NCBI GenBank assembly: GCA_943908475.1
Contig: CALTTG010000015.1
Span: forward strand, 1-64,000
Reading direction: 5' to 3'
From: an uncultured Burkholderiales bacterium
GTDB taxonomy: Bacteria > Pseudomonadota > Gammaproteobacteria > Burkholderiales > Burkholderiaceae_C
Length of the DNA: 64,000 bases
The position numbers and the translations under genes are program-made. This document shows positions 27,923 through 37,184 of this stretch, in pieces. The notes beneath the pieces were generated by a model. That model was not told the origin of the DNA and made no database searches. It saw only the letters and a program-made list of their open reading frames with translations. The first letter of the stretch is position 1. Each line of letters starts with the position of its first letter.

Positions 27923-29743
27923 TCAACGCTGCACTTGGAATTCAGGCGATGCCACAGCCAGCAACAAGGCCGAACGCAGGCGGGTGATGACTTCGCCATC
28001 CGCCACGGTAGGGGTGGCTTTGAGCCGAATGGTTTCGACCGCTGCCTTCACCTCGGCCTGCAAGGCCTCGGGCATGGCGCCGTAAAACAGGCGTTCATTG
28101 ATGAGCTCAATCAACGGGCTGGCATCGGGCTGGGCCGCCAAGCTCAACCAGGGGCTCTGGCGGTTGGTGTCAAAACTCAACTGCACGTCGCGCCGCGCGG
28201 CCATGTGGTCGTAGCCTTTTCGGCCAGCGCCGTTTCTGAGCAGATCCATCATGAAGTTCACATAACCGGCTGCGCTGGTTTCGTTGGCAATTTGCAGCTC
28301 AGGGGCCACCAAGCCCGCAGCAGCCGACTGCCCACCCGCGTGCACATAGCCTGGGCGGTAAAAGTTGAACACCGATGGCGATCGCAGGGGCGATTGCCCC
28401 AGCGAGGTGCCGGAGTTGTCGGTCGGGTCAATGAGGTACCGGCCGGTGTCAGACGAGACGCCCACGGCACGCAGCAAGGCGCTCAGCCGCAGCACGGGTT
28501 CGCGCACTTTGCCAAACTGGGGGCTGTCGAGGGCGGCCATGTCGCGGGCTTCAGGGTCGAGCAAAATGGCACGAACCATGGCACCCATGTTGCGCCCAGA
28601 TGCTTCGAATGCCTGGGTCACGCGCTGCACGTAAGCCGGCGAGGGGTTGCTGGTGACCAGGCGCTGTATGAGTTGCTTGCCGATGAACGGCCCCACGTTG
28701 GGGTGCACGGTGGCGAGCTGGTCAAGCGCGGCGGCCAGGCTGGCCTCGGGGTCGGCCGTGGTTTGGGCCGGCACGGTGTAGCCCAGGAAGCTTTTGGCCG
28801 CCGTGGAATGAAACTGGGGGTAGCCCACCATGGGCCGCGCCCATCGGTCTTCGTGTTTGTTGCCGGCATGACTGCCGTACAAGAAGCAGGAATCAGAGGG
28901 CCGGTTGGGACAATCAAAACCAAAGCCGGTGAACACTTTGGCCAAGCCGGCCACGTCGTCGGCGGTGTAGGTGTCGATGGGGGCGCGGTCTCGGCCCAGC
29001 TTGGGGGTGCCGTTGGCATTGAGTTCATGCAGGCCGATGGCAAACAGCTGCATGATTTCTCGGGCAAAGTTTTCGTCAGGCACCCGGCCGGTGGAGAGGT
29101 TTTCTTTTTGGTTGCGCAGGTGCGAGAGGTAGCAGCCCATCATGGGGTGCAAGGCCACGCTTTCCAGCAGGATTCGGTAGCTGCCGAAGGCCTGGGCAGT
29201 GAGCATGTCGTAGTAGTGAGCCAGGCCGCGTGAGTTGTCAGCGCCACAACCATCGGCGGCCGACACCACAAAAATTTGGCTCAGGGCAAACGCCACGCGT
29301 TGGCGCAATTGGTCTTGGCCCTCAAGGGCCTGGCGCCAGAAGCTGTGATTGAAGTCGCCGGCGCCAGCAGAGTCGGTCGCCTTGATGGCTTTGATTTCTG
29401 CATCACGCACCAGCCAAGCGGCTTGGTGCGTGGGGCCAAGGGGCGCGGCCAGTTGGTCGTCAAGCCAGCGGGCATAGCCCTGGCTCATGAGGGCTTGCAC
29501 CGAGGCCTCGGTGGGGCCAAAGGTGGCTTGGGTGAGAAAACGAGCGGCTTCGGCTTCGTCAGCGGGCAGGGCCGGGGTCAGGGCAAGCACCTGCGCTTGG
29601 ATGAGGCCGCCCTCGACCTTGCGGATGTTGGGAGCGGGTTCCTCGGTGGAGTTGCCCCCCCCGCAGGCCACCAGTGCCCATGCCATGACGACAACACCGA
29701 GCCTGCGGCTCGCCCTGCGGCAGAGAGTTGAAAGTGTGTGCAT
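27923..29743 (-). CDS. DUF1800 family lipoprotein
   Basis: 606 residues from the ATG at 29743. The N-terminus MHTLSTLCRRASRRLGVVV leads to the lipobox LVACGGG, so it is a predicted lipoprotein. DUF1800 features are AARFLTQATFGPTEASVQAL, FWRQALEGQDQLRQRVAFAL, ENFAREIMQLFAIGLHELN and SPSVFNFYRPGYVHAG. Its role is unknown; the family is nearly always paired with a DUF1501 gene, as here. The longer open frame up to 30097 overlaps xerC and is not needed. A role in surface structures is plausible from the context but unproven. Confidence 0.9.
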   Translation of the reverse strand: MHTLSTLCRRASRRLGVVVMAWALVACGGGNSTEEPAPNIRKVEGGLIQAQVLALTPALPADEAEAARFLTQATFGPTEASVQALMSQGYARWLDDQLAAPLGPTHQAAWLVRDAEIKAIKATDSAGAGDFNHSFWRQALEGQDQLRQRVAFALSQIFVVSAADGCGADNSRGLAHYYDMLTAQAFGSYRILLESVALHPMMGCYLSHLRNQKENLSTGRVPDENFAREIMQLFAIGLHELNANGTPKLGRDRAPIDTYTADDVAGLAKVFTGFGFDCPNRPSDSCFLYGSHAGNKHEDRWARPMVGYPQFHSTAAKSFLGYTVPAQTTADPEASLAAALDQLATVHPNVGPFIGKQLIQRLVTSNPSPAYVQRVTQAFEASGRNMGAMVRAILLDPEARDMAALDSPQFGKVREPVLRLSALLRAVGVSSDTGRYLIDPTDNSGTSLGQSPLRSPSVFNFYRPGYVHAGGQSAAAGLVAPELQIANETSAAGYVNFMMDLLRNGAGRKGYDHMAARRDVQLSFDTNRQSPWLSLAAQPDASPLIELINERLFYGAMPEALQAEVKAAVETIRLKATPTVADGEVITRLRSALLLAVASPEFQVQR

Positions 29744-29859
29744 GATGTGACGCCCTAGGCCCAAGCTTTGACGGTGCTGATGCGTTGCGCTGACGGAACT
29801 GGCCCTGCGCCGGCCCAGCATGGTACATAGCGATAGCGGCATGCCGGGATGAAACTGAA

Positions 29860-30837
29860 GTGCACGAAACAAGTTATTACCAACATTGCGCAGCACACCT
29901 GCTTCACTTGCGCACGCAGCGCAGGCTGGCTGAGCGCACACTGACCATGTATGCCGATGCGCTGGAGCGCATGGGCGAGTTTCTGGGCCCGGGTGGCGAC
30001 GTGGGTGCCGTGCAACCACACCAGGTGCGGGGCTGGGCCGCCCGACTGCATGCCCAGGGCCTGGGGCCGCGAAGCATTGCGATTCATTTGGCGGCATGGC
30101 GAGGTTTGTTCAAATGGCTGGCGCGGCAAGGGCTGGTGGCCCTGAACCCGGTAGAAGGCATTCAGGCGCCCAAGGCTCCTAAACCCTTGCCCAAAGCCTT
30201 GGGCGTCGACCAGGCCATGGCGCTGGCCGATGCCTCGGCCGCCGCAGGGCCCTTCAGGGCCGACGATGTGCGGGCCGAACGCGAGGCGCCTTGGTTGGCG
30301 GCACGTGACCACGCCATGGTGGAGCTGCTTTACGGCAGTGGTCTGCGCGTGTCTGAGTTGCTGGGCCTTGACCTGAGTGCCAGCCCCGAGGCCGCCGGGT
30401 GGCTCGACCTGGTCAGCGCACAAGCCCATGTGTTGGGCAAAGGCGGCAAACGGCGCACGGTGCCAGTGGGGCAAATGGCCATCAAGGCGGTGAACGATTG
30501 GTTGGCCGTGCGTGAAGCGGTGCCGCAGCAGTGTGGTTCGGCGCTGTTTGTGAGCCGTTTGGGCTCGCGCCTGACGGCGGTTCAGTGGCGCAACCGGCTC
30601 AAGCAATTGAGCGTGCGAGCGGGTCTGCCCACCCATGTCCACCCGCACATGTTGCGGCACAGTTTTGCCAGCCATGTGTTGCAGTCCAGTGGAGATTTAC
30701 GGGGCGTGCAGGAACTGCTGGGGCACGCACACATCAAAACCACGCAGGTGTACACGCGGCTTGATTTTCAGCACTTGGCCAAGGTCTACGACGCGACGCA
30801 CCCCAGGGCCAAGCGACAAAAAAAAGACCCGGCATGA
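29860..30837 (+). CDS. xerC: Tyrosine recombinase XerC
   Basis: 325 residues from a GTG at 29860. It resolves chromosome dimers at dif with XerD and FtsK. All six catalytic residues are present: Arg163 (GSGLRVSELL), Lys194 (GKGGKRRT), His263 and Arg266 (HPHMLRHSF), His289 (LGHAHI) and Tyr298 (VYTRLD). The N-terminal SAM-like core-binding domain spans about 1-100. In related bacteria xerC follows dapF and DUF484; here about 24 kb separate them. Its stop codon lies inside the terminator hairpin of the oppositely oriented PEP-CTERM gene. Confidence 0.95.
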   Translation: MHETSYYQHCAAHLLHLRTQRRLAERTLTMYADALERMGEFLGPGGDVGAVQPHQVRGWAARLHAQGLGPRSIAIHLAAWRGLFKWLARQGLVALNPVEGIQAPKAPKPLPKALGVDQAMALADASAAAGPFRADDVRAEREAPWLAARDHAMVELLYGSGLRVSELLGLDLSASPEAAGWLDLVSAQAHVLGKGGKRRTVPVGQMAIKAVNDWLAVREAVPQQCGSALFVSRLGSRLTAVQWRNRLKQLSVRAGLPTHVHPHMLRHSFASHVLQSSGDLRGVQELLGHAHIKTTQVYTRLDFQHLAKVYDATHPRAKRQKKDPA

Positions 30838-30847
30838 AAGCCGGGTC
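30818..30847 (-). terminator. Rho-independent terminator of the 30859-31308 gene, overlapping the end of xerC
   Basis: Read on the minus strand, GACCCGGC and GCCGGGTC form a perfect 8-bp stem with a six-base loop, followed by eight T residues. It terminates the PEP-CTERM transcript. The T tract encodes the lysine run before the C-terminus of XerC and the stem contains the xerC stop codon. Confidence 0.85.
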
Positions 30848-30858
30848 TGTGGATCACA

Positions 30859-31308
30859 TCAGAGGACGCGACGGCGGCGGGCCACAAAGGCGGCCATGCC
30901 GACACCGGCAAGCGCCATGCTGACGACACCCGCTTCGGGCACGGGGGTGACCGAACCGGTGCCCACGAAAGCGCCGAAGCTGCTCGAAGCCGAGCTGATG
31001 GACAGGGTGTAGTTGCCAGCAGACAGGCCGCTGAACGAGAAGGTGCCGCTGTTGGGGGCAGCAGCGGTCATCGAGCCCAGGGTGATGCTGGTGATGGTGA
31101 TGTCGCCCAGCGAGTTCAACACGCCAGCGAACGTGCCGGGGGCCGACAGCGACAGGGTGTAGTTGCTGGTGGAGGTGCCAGCGATGGCACCGCCCACGAT
31201 GAGGGCGCTCGACGGATCGGTGCCCAGGTTGGTGGAATACACCGGCAGCGCTTGCGCGGCGCCGGCGGCAGCGACGAGAACCGCTGCTGCGAGGTGACGA
31301 AGTTTCAT
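30859..31308 (-). CDS. PEP-CTERM sorting domain protein (VPEA type), monocistronic
   Basis: 149 residues from the ATG at 31308, which has AAAGG upstream and puts MKLRHLAAAVLVAAAGAA at the head of a signal peptide (cleavage near ALP). The body is Ser/Thr/Gly-rich and contains FSFSGLSAGNYTLSIS, like the product of 6235-6735. The sorting tail is VPEAGVVSMALAGVGMAAFV followed by ARRRR. It has its own terminator (30818-30847) and a possible sigma-54-type promoter upstream, so it is likely expressed alone. Confidence 0.88.
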   Translation of the reverse strand: MKLRHLAAAVLVAAAGAAQALPVYSTNLGTDPSSALIVGGAIAGTSTSNYTLSLSAPGTFAGVLNSLGDITITSITLGSMTAAAPNSGTFSFSGLSAGNYTLSISSASSSFGAFVGTGSVTPVPEAGVVSMALAGVGMAAFVARRRRVL

Positions 31309-31357
31309 GATGAGCCTTTCAAATAAACGCAGTACAACGGATTCTGCGGGCTGACGA

Positions 31358-31373
31358 TGCATCAAACGTGCCT
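31358..31373 (-). promoter_or_regulatory. Possible sigma-54 (-24/-12) promoter of the PEP-CTERM gene
   Basis: The minus strand reads AGGCACG TTTG ATGCA, with GG and GC spaced as in the consensus TGGCACG-N4-TTGCW and two mismatches. It lies about 50-65 bases before the ATG at 31308. Sigma-54-dependent control by PrsK/PrsR is known for some PEP-CTERM systems. The other PEP-CTERM genes here do not show an equally good match. Confidence 0.3.
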
Positions 31374-31420
31374 GCCTGTAAACCCGCAGGGGGGCGTGAT
31401 GGAGCCCCTAACCCCCCCGT

Positions 31421-34400
31421 TCAAGTGGGTTGGTCAGGTGGCGGCGTCTGATTTTCCACCAACTGCGCACAAAGGCGGTGCAGCACATCACTGATGTGGG
31501 TCACCAAGGTCGCCGCCTCTTGGCGGTTGGTGTCGGCCACAACCTCCAGACGCCGCGCTTGGGCGCGCAGATCGTGCATGAGGAGGTTGGCCGCCATGCC
31601 GGCCACACTGTGCGCCAGTTGCTTGAGGCGAGGCACGTCGTGTTGCGCCAGGGCATCGCTCAGGGCGGCAGGCTGCCCCTCGCAAGTGCGACGCACCGCC
31701 GCATACAGGCGGGGCAAAAAGTCAGGCATGCTGCCGTAGTGGGCTTGCAAGGCGTCGATGTCGAGCAGGCGCGGCGCGCTGGGTTCAGGATCGCCGGGAG
31801 GGCGAGCGTCCAACGAGCGCACGCGGTCGGGGCGCACCAAACGGCGGATTTCTTCGACCAGCACATCCACCATGTACGGTTTGGTGACATAGCCGGTCAT
31901 GCCGGCGGCCTGACCCTGCTGCCGTGCGTCGTCAAACGCGTGAGCGGTCAAGCCGATCACGGGCAACTCAGGGCGAATGGCTTTGATCTGCCGGGTGGCT
32001 TCGTAGCCATCCATGATGGGCATTTCGATGTCGCACAGCACGAGGTCGAAGTGCGCCGGCGGATGCGCCTTGACCTGTTCCACGGCCAGCCCGCCGTGCG
32101 ACGCCAGCACCATGTCGGCCCCCTCGACCTCGAGCAGCTGCCCCAACACGAGTTGGTTGACCGGGTGATCTTCGGCCACCAACAGCCGCAAGCCTTGCAG
32201 GCGGCCGGCCTGCGGCGGAGACAAAGACGCAGTGGACATGGGAGTAAGCGATGACGGATCGTGAATCACTCGGGTTTGAAGGATTGGCAGGGGCACCTTC
32301 ACCTCAAAGCGCGAGCCGCGCCCCACTTGGGTATCGACCGAAATGGTGCCGCTCATGAGTTCGACCAAGCGCTTGCAGATGGACAGGCCCAGGCCGGTGC
32401 CGCCGACCCGGCGTGTGGTGCTGGCATCGCCGCGCTCAAAGGGGGTGAACAGGCGAGCCACCATGGCCGAGTTCATGCCGGGTCCGGTGTCACTCACCAC
32501 CATCGACAGGCCTTCGGGCACGGTGCGCAGGGTGAGCTCCACACTGCCCTCGTCGGTGAATTTGACGGCGTTGGTGAGCAGGTTGATGAGCAGTTGCGCC
32601 AGACGCACCGGATCACCGGCATAGGCCTGCGGCACGGACGGATCTTTGGAGATGGTCAGGCGCAGGCCCTTGCGACGGGCTTGTTCGGCCACGATGTTGA
32701 CGACACCGTCGACCAGTTCATCGACATCGACCCGCCCGACCTGCAGGTCGAGTTTGCCCGCTTCGATTTTGGAGAAGTCGAGCACATCGTTGATGACACC
32801 CAGCAGGTGGTGACCGGCCTGCACGATGTGGTCAAAGGTCTCGGCCACCGGATCGTGGGGGTGTTGCCGTTGGCCGAGTTGGGCCAGCCCCAGCACGGCA
32901 TTGAGGGGGGTGCGAATTTCATGGCTCATGTTGGCCAGGAACTCGCTTTTGGCCTGGCTGGCTGCGGCCGCATCGGCTTCGGCGTGCTTGACGTTGGTGA
33001 TGTCAAAGCCCATGGCGATGAAACCGACCACCTCGCCCTCCTTGAGGTCGGGCACGAATTGGATCTGGAACCACGACTCGCCCGTTCGGCCCGGCGAGGT
33101 CACCGGCCCCACCTCGAATTCAGCGGGCTGCCCTTGAAGCACGGTGTCCACGTGGGGGCGGGCAAACGCCGCGCGCTCAGCGCCCAGCAGGTTGAGCATG
33201 GTCTGGCCCACGCCACCTTGGGCATCGTGGCTGCCCAAGCGAGCACGATGCTCGTGGTTGGCGTACTTCAGCCGCAGGTCGGCGCCCCAGTACGCCACCA
33301 TGCCGGGCATGCCTTCGAGGATGGACTCGAGCTGCCGCTCCTTGTCGGCCAGCGCTGCGGTTCGCTCACTCACCAGCTGTTCCAACTGCGCATGGGCTTG
33401 TTGACGCTCGTGTTCGATCTGCTTGCGCTCGGAAATGTCGCGCGCGATTTTGGAGGCGCCCACGACCTGACCGCTGCTGTTGAGAATGGGCGAGAGAGAC
33501 ACCGAGACCTGCACCCGATGGCCTTGCCGGTGCAAGCGCTCGGTGTCGAAGCTGGCGACCACTTCACCCCGGCTGATGGCTTGCAGCAGGTGCGCCTCTT
33601 CATGCTGGCGGTCAGGCGGAAAGACCTTGAGCATGGGCTGCCCGATCATCTCGTCGGCACTGTAGCCAAACAGGCGCTCGGCCGCCGGGTTCCAGCTGGT
33701 GACGATGCCGTCCAGTGTTTTGCCGACGATCGCGTCTTGACTGGAAGTGACGATGGCCGCCAGCCTGGACCGCTCCATTTCAGCGGCGCGCAGATCGGCC
33801 ACATCGGTGAAGGCCAGGATCACGCCCGCCAATTGACCCCGTGCATCGTGCAAGGGCGAGATCTGCATCACGTAATGGCGGTCGTGCTCGTCGATGCGCG
33901 ACACCAGGGCCTCGCCGCTGCGCAACACCCCCGCCACTTGCTGAGGCAAATCACCCAGGGGCAGGCTGCTCGGCACGGAGTGCAGGGGGCGGCCCACGTC
34001 GTGGTCGAGCAGGCCAAAAATTCGCACCGCCAAGGGGTTGAAGCGCATGACGCGCAGGTGCTGGTCCACCACCACCATGGCCATCTGCACCGAGCTTTCA
34101 ATGCTCAGCAGCACATCGTTGAGGTCAGACAGTTCAGCCGATGTGGACTGCAGCTGTTCGTTGAGTGTGGTGAGCTCTTCGTTGGAGGCCTGCAATTCCT
34201 CGTTGGACGATTGCAGCTCTTCCGACGAGGCCTGCAACTCTTCGTGCAGCGACTGTCGCTCCTGACGCCCTTGCTCGACTTGTTGCACCAGGGACTGCAA
34301 ATGCTCACGGGCCGCGGCGAGCTCTTCATTGAGGGCTCGACGCTCGAGCTCGAAGGGTGCCGACTCCCCCTCTGGCCGAGGCGGCAAGGCCTGCTCCTCA

Positions 34401-35728
34401 AAGGACAACACCACGCCGAGCGGTTCGCCTTGATCGTCGCCCACTTTCTGCGCCGTCAAGACGACCCGCGTCTGCCGATCGCCCCGTGTGATGTGCAGAC
34501 TTTGGGTCACGGCATCGCCCGATGTCGAGGCCCCGGCCAGGTGCAAGATGGCTTTGACCTCGTGGCGCAGCGAGGGCATGCACAGCCCCACCAGGGAGAA
34601 ATCGGCAGGGCCCCCTTCGACTTTGAGGAAGGGATCCAGCGCCCCCCACAAGTGGAGCACTTTGCCGTCAAGGCCCACCATGACGCTGGGCGGCACATGG
34701 CGGCGCAGGAGTTGCTGGTGGAAGCGTGCCTCCAGGCCCTGGGACACGCGCGCCCCGAGCATGGGAGCGCTGGGCGGGAGGGTCAGGGGGCGAGACTGCG
34801 AGACAAAGTCATGCAGTCGCGGTGAGGGCACGTTGCGCCGGGCAAAGAGCTTGATGTTCTTGTCGGCGGCGTCATACAGCCCCGGGGCGCCCCCCGTCGA
34901 TTCCGATTGGCCCAACAACAACCAGCTGTCTGGGCGCAAAGCGTGGTGAAACTTGGCCAGGATCTCCGACTGCACATCGGCCTGGAAGTAAATCAGCACA
35001 TTGCGGCAGCTGACGAGGTCCAGGTTGACAAACGGAGGCTGGCTGAGCAGGTCGTGCGGGGCAAAGACGCACATGTCACGAATGGCCTTGATGGGCCGAA
35101 TGTGCTCGGCATCGTCGGCCAAGAAATAGCGTGCGGCCAGCTCAGGGGGCACATCGTTCAGGGCGTCGGTCGGATAGCGCCCCACGCGGGCATGCTGGAT
35201 GGCCGCCTGGTCGATGTCGGTGGCGAACAGGCGCACCGGCACGCGGGCCAGGCGCTCGCCGAGCGCCTCGGCCACCAAGATGGCGATGGTGTAGGCCTCT
35301 TCGCCCGTGGCGCAGCCGGGCACCCACAGCCGCAGGGGCTCGCCATCGGCCTTGTGCGCCACCACGTTGGTGAGCACCTGGCGCAATCGCTGGAAGACCT
35401 CCGGGTCGCGAAAAAACCGGGTCACCGAAATCAGCAAACTCTGCTGCAGGCGCAACAACTCGGCGCTCTCGCGCTCAAGCAAGGCCACGTACGCTGACAG
35501 ATCGGACACGCCCAATTCGGCCATGCGACGGTCCAGCTGACGCCGAAAGGTGCTGTCTTTGTAGTGGGACACATCGATCTGGGTCGACTGGCGCACCAGT
35601 TCGACGATCACGCCCAGCAAGCGCGCCTCGTCGGCGGGCACACGCCCCGCCGCGCCCGCATCGGAGACCTGCGGGGACACCGATTGCGACGCCGCAGGGG
35701 CGGAAGACGTGGACTGAGGACTGCGCAT
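31421..35728 (-). CDS. CheR-PAS-hybrid histidine kinase with receiver and HPt domains
   Basis: About 1435 residues in one soluble protein. CheR-type methyltransferase first (about 30-310: FRRQLDRRMAELGVSDL, SVTRFFRDPEVF, SAM motif VPGCATGEEAYTIAI). Then a Glu-rich coiled coil (about 470-550), three PAS units (about 555-905), HisKA with His936 (MSHEIRTPLN), and an ATPase with intact N (LTNAVKF), G1 (DTGPGM) and G2 (GTGLGL) boxes. A receiver follows (CDIEMPIMDGYEA, TKPY) and an HPt-like end (LAHSVAGMAANL). It has the full set for an internal phosphorelay. The CheB methylesterase half usual in CheB/CheR-kinase fusions is absent. ATG at 35728 is used; GTG at 35767 is an alternative. Confidence 0.9.
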   Translation of the reverse strand: MRSPQSTSSAPAASQSVSPQVSDAGAAGRVPADEARLLGVIVELVRQSTQIDVSHYKDSTFRRQLDRRMAELGVSDLSAYVALLERESAELLRLQQSLLISVTRFFRDPEVFQRLRQVLTNVVAHKADGEPLRLWVPGCATGEEAYTIAILVAEALGERLARVPVRLFATDIDQAAIQHARVGRYPTDALNDVPPELAARYFLADDAEHIRPIKAIRDMCVFAPHDLLSQPPFVNLDLVSCRNVLIYFQADVQSEILAKFHHALRPDSWLLLGQSESTGGAPGLYDAADKNIKLFARRNVPSPRLHDFVSQSRPLTLPPSAPMLGARVSQGLEARFHQQLLRRHVPPSVMVGLDGKVLHLWGALDPFLKVEGGPADFSLVGLCMPSLRHEVKAILHLAGASTSGDAVTQSLHITRGDRQTRVVLTAQKVGDDQGEPLGVVLSFEEQALPPRPEGESAPFELERRALNEELAAAREHLQSLVQQVEQGRQERQSLHEELQASSEELQSSNEELQASNEELTTLNEQLQSTSAELSDLNDVLLSIESSVQMAMVVVDQHLRVMRFNPLAVRIFGLLDHDVGRPLHSVPSSLPLGDLPQQVAGVLRSGEALVSRIDEHDRHYVMQISPLHDARGQLAGVILAFTDVADLRAAEMERSRLAAIVTSSQDAIVGKTLDGIVTSWNPAAERLFGYSADEMIGQPMLKVFPPDRQHEEAHLLQAISRGEVVASFDTERLHRQGHRVQVSVSLSPILNSSGQVVGASKIARDISERKQIEHERQQAHAQLEQLVSERTAALADKERQLESILEGMPGMVAYWGADLRLKYANHEHRARLGSHDAQGGVGQTMLNLLGAERAAFARPHVDTVLQGQPAEFEVGPVTSPGRTGESWFQIQFVPDLKEGEVVGFIAMGFDITNVKHAEADAAAASQAKSEFLANMSHEIRTPLNAVLGLAQLGQRQHPHDPVAETFDHIVQAGHHLLGVINDVLDFSKIEAGKLDLQVGRVDVDELVDGVVNIVAEQARRKGLRLTISKDPSVPQAYAGDPVRLAQLLINLLTNAVKFTDEGSVELTLRTVPEGLSMVVSDTGPGMNSAMVARLFTPFERGDASTTRRVGGTGLGLSICKRLVELMSGTISVDTQVGRGSRFEVKVPLPILQTRVIHDPSSLTPMSTASLSPPQAGRLQGLRLLVAEDHPVNQLVLGQLLEVEGADMVLASHGGLAVEQVKAHPPAHFDLVLCDIEMPIMDGYEATRQIKAIRPELPVIGLTAHAFDDARQQGQAAGMTGYVTKPYMVDVLVEEIRRLVRPDRVRSLDARPPGDPEPSAPRLLDIDALQAHYGSMPDFLPRLYAAVRRTCEGQPAALSDALAQHDVPRLKQLAHSVAGMAANLLMHDLRAQARRLEVVADTNRQEAATLVTHISDVLHRLCAQLVENQTPPPDQPT

Positions 35729-36023
35729 GTCGGAGGAAACTCCCGCTGCCGAACCCTGTGAACCCACGTCAGGAGACCCGGCAACCAGTCCCCCACGCCC
35801 TGAATTATTTCTGGAGAAACCTTAACGCATTCGGGGTGGCTTGGAAATGCGAGCATCTGCGGAGTGGGTCGTCCGGAAAACCAAGACAAAAAACCGCAAA
35901 GCCCCTGGGTTTTGGCGGGGTAGCCGAGGATTGCGGACAGTCAAGGGGGTGGGCCGGACATAATCGGTTCAGCTTGATCGGGCGCAAGCAGTTTCAGGTG
36001 CCCGACGCTGGATCTGAGGATGT

Positions 36024-37088
36024 ATGCCGCACACCGTGAAGTTGCCCCCCTGGGATTTCCGCCGAGGAATCGCCACCGCCCGAGTCATGACGCAAGCGGG
36101 CTGTGAACGAGGGGCTGATCTGGACACCCTGTTGCGGGGCACCGGCATCAGCCAAGAACAGCTGGACACCCCCAGCGCGCAGATCGAAGCCACCCAGGAA
36201 ATTCAACTCATCCGCAACTTGGTGCAGGCACTGGGCAACCCGGCCGATTTGGGCCTGGATGTGGGGCGCCGCTACCGGCTGAACACCTATGGCCTGTGGG
36301 GCTACGCCTTGGCGAGCAGCCCCACGGTGGGCGACGCAGTGACGGTGGGCGCCCGCATGCTCAATCAAACCTTTTCGCTCACCCGCAACGTGATGCAGCA
36401 ACACGGTGACCAGATCGTCGTGACCCACCACGACGAGCACCTGCCACCCGACATTCGCCTGTTCGTGGCCGACCGCGATCGCGCCACGGTGGCGACCTTG
36501 CAGCGCGAGGTGTTGGGTCGGCCCGTGCCCTACTCGTGTTTTGAAATGAAGCACGCCGAGCCCGACGCGGCTCAGGTCGAGCGCTACACCGAGATGTTTG
36601 GCATTCGCCCGGTGTTCGGTGCGGCCGTGCACCGCAGCACCTTCCCGGCGGCCTTGATGACCGCCCCCCTGCCGCAGCTGGACGCCCAAACCGCGCGGCA
36701 ATGCGAAGACATGTGCCGCCAACTGGTGGAAGCCCGCAGCAGCAACCGCACGGGTGTGGCCGCGCTCGTGCGCGACCGGTTGCTGCGCACACCCGGCCGC
36801 ATCCCCGACATGGAGCAAATTGCCGGGGAAATGCACATGACCTCGCGCACCCTGCGCCGCCACCTGACCGCCGAGGGCGCCACCTTCCGAAACCTGCTGG
36901 AAGAGGTGCGCAGCTCACTGGCGGTGGCCTTGATGGCCAATGCCCGCCTGACGCACGGCGAAATTGCCGAGCGCCTGGGCTACGCCGATGTGACCACCTT
37001 CATCGAAGCCTTCCGGCGTTGGAAGGGCATGCCACCCAGCGAATACCGCCGCCGCGAGGGCCTGCAGTCGTCTCGCCGCCGTCACTGA
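36024..37088 (+). CDS. AraC family regulator with arabinose-binding-type N-domain
   Basis: 354 residues. The N-terminal region (about 15-220) matches the Arabinose_bd (PF12625) type, with GYALASSPTVGDAVTVGARM. The C-terminal AraC DNA-binding domain has both helix-turn-helices: MEQIAGEMHMTSRTLRRHLTAEG and EIAERLGYADVTTFIEAFRRWKGMPPSEYRR (split). It probably controls lipid- or small-molecule-related genes, as relatives such as OruR/ArgR-type regulators do. The targets are unknown. The HDOD gene follows 97 bases downstream in the same direction. Confidence 0.92.
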   Translation: MPHTVKLPPWDFRRGIATARVMTQAGCERGADLDTLLRGTGISQEQLDTPSAQIEATQEIQLIRNLVQALGNPADLGLDVGRRYRLNTYGLWGYALASSPTVGDAVTVGARMLNQTFSLTRNVMQQHGDQIVVTHHDEHLPPDIRLFVADRDRATVATLQREVLGRPVPYSCFEMKHAEPDAAQVERYTEMFGIRPVFGAAVHRSTFPAALMTAPLPQLDAQTARQCEDMCRQLVEARSSNRTGVAALVRDRLLRTPGRIPDMEQIAGEMHMTSRTLRRHLTAEGATFRNLLEEVRSSLAVALMANARLTHGEIAERLGYADVTTFIEAFRRWKGMPPSEYRRREGLQSSRRRH

Positions 37089-37184
37089 GGAATGCGACAC
37101 AAGGCGGGCGCATTTCATGATTTGAATCGTGGTGCATCCGGCCTAGACTGGCAGCCATTCATTTGGACGACTGGTTGTGCTGCC

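Noticed and set aside
5521..31308. The EPS block as a classical integrative element driven by the adjacent tyrosine recombinase
   Set aside because: The recombinase has the chromosomal XerC sequence and length and its normal dapF/DUF484 relatives nearby; no att repeats, tRNA or mobility genes were seen.
32261..34825. 854-codon plus-strand frame opposite the CheR-kinase gene
   Set aside because: Antisense to a protein with clear CheR, PAS and kinase domains; its translation is compositionally biased and unlike any family.
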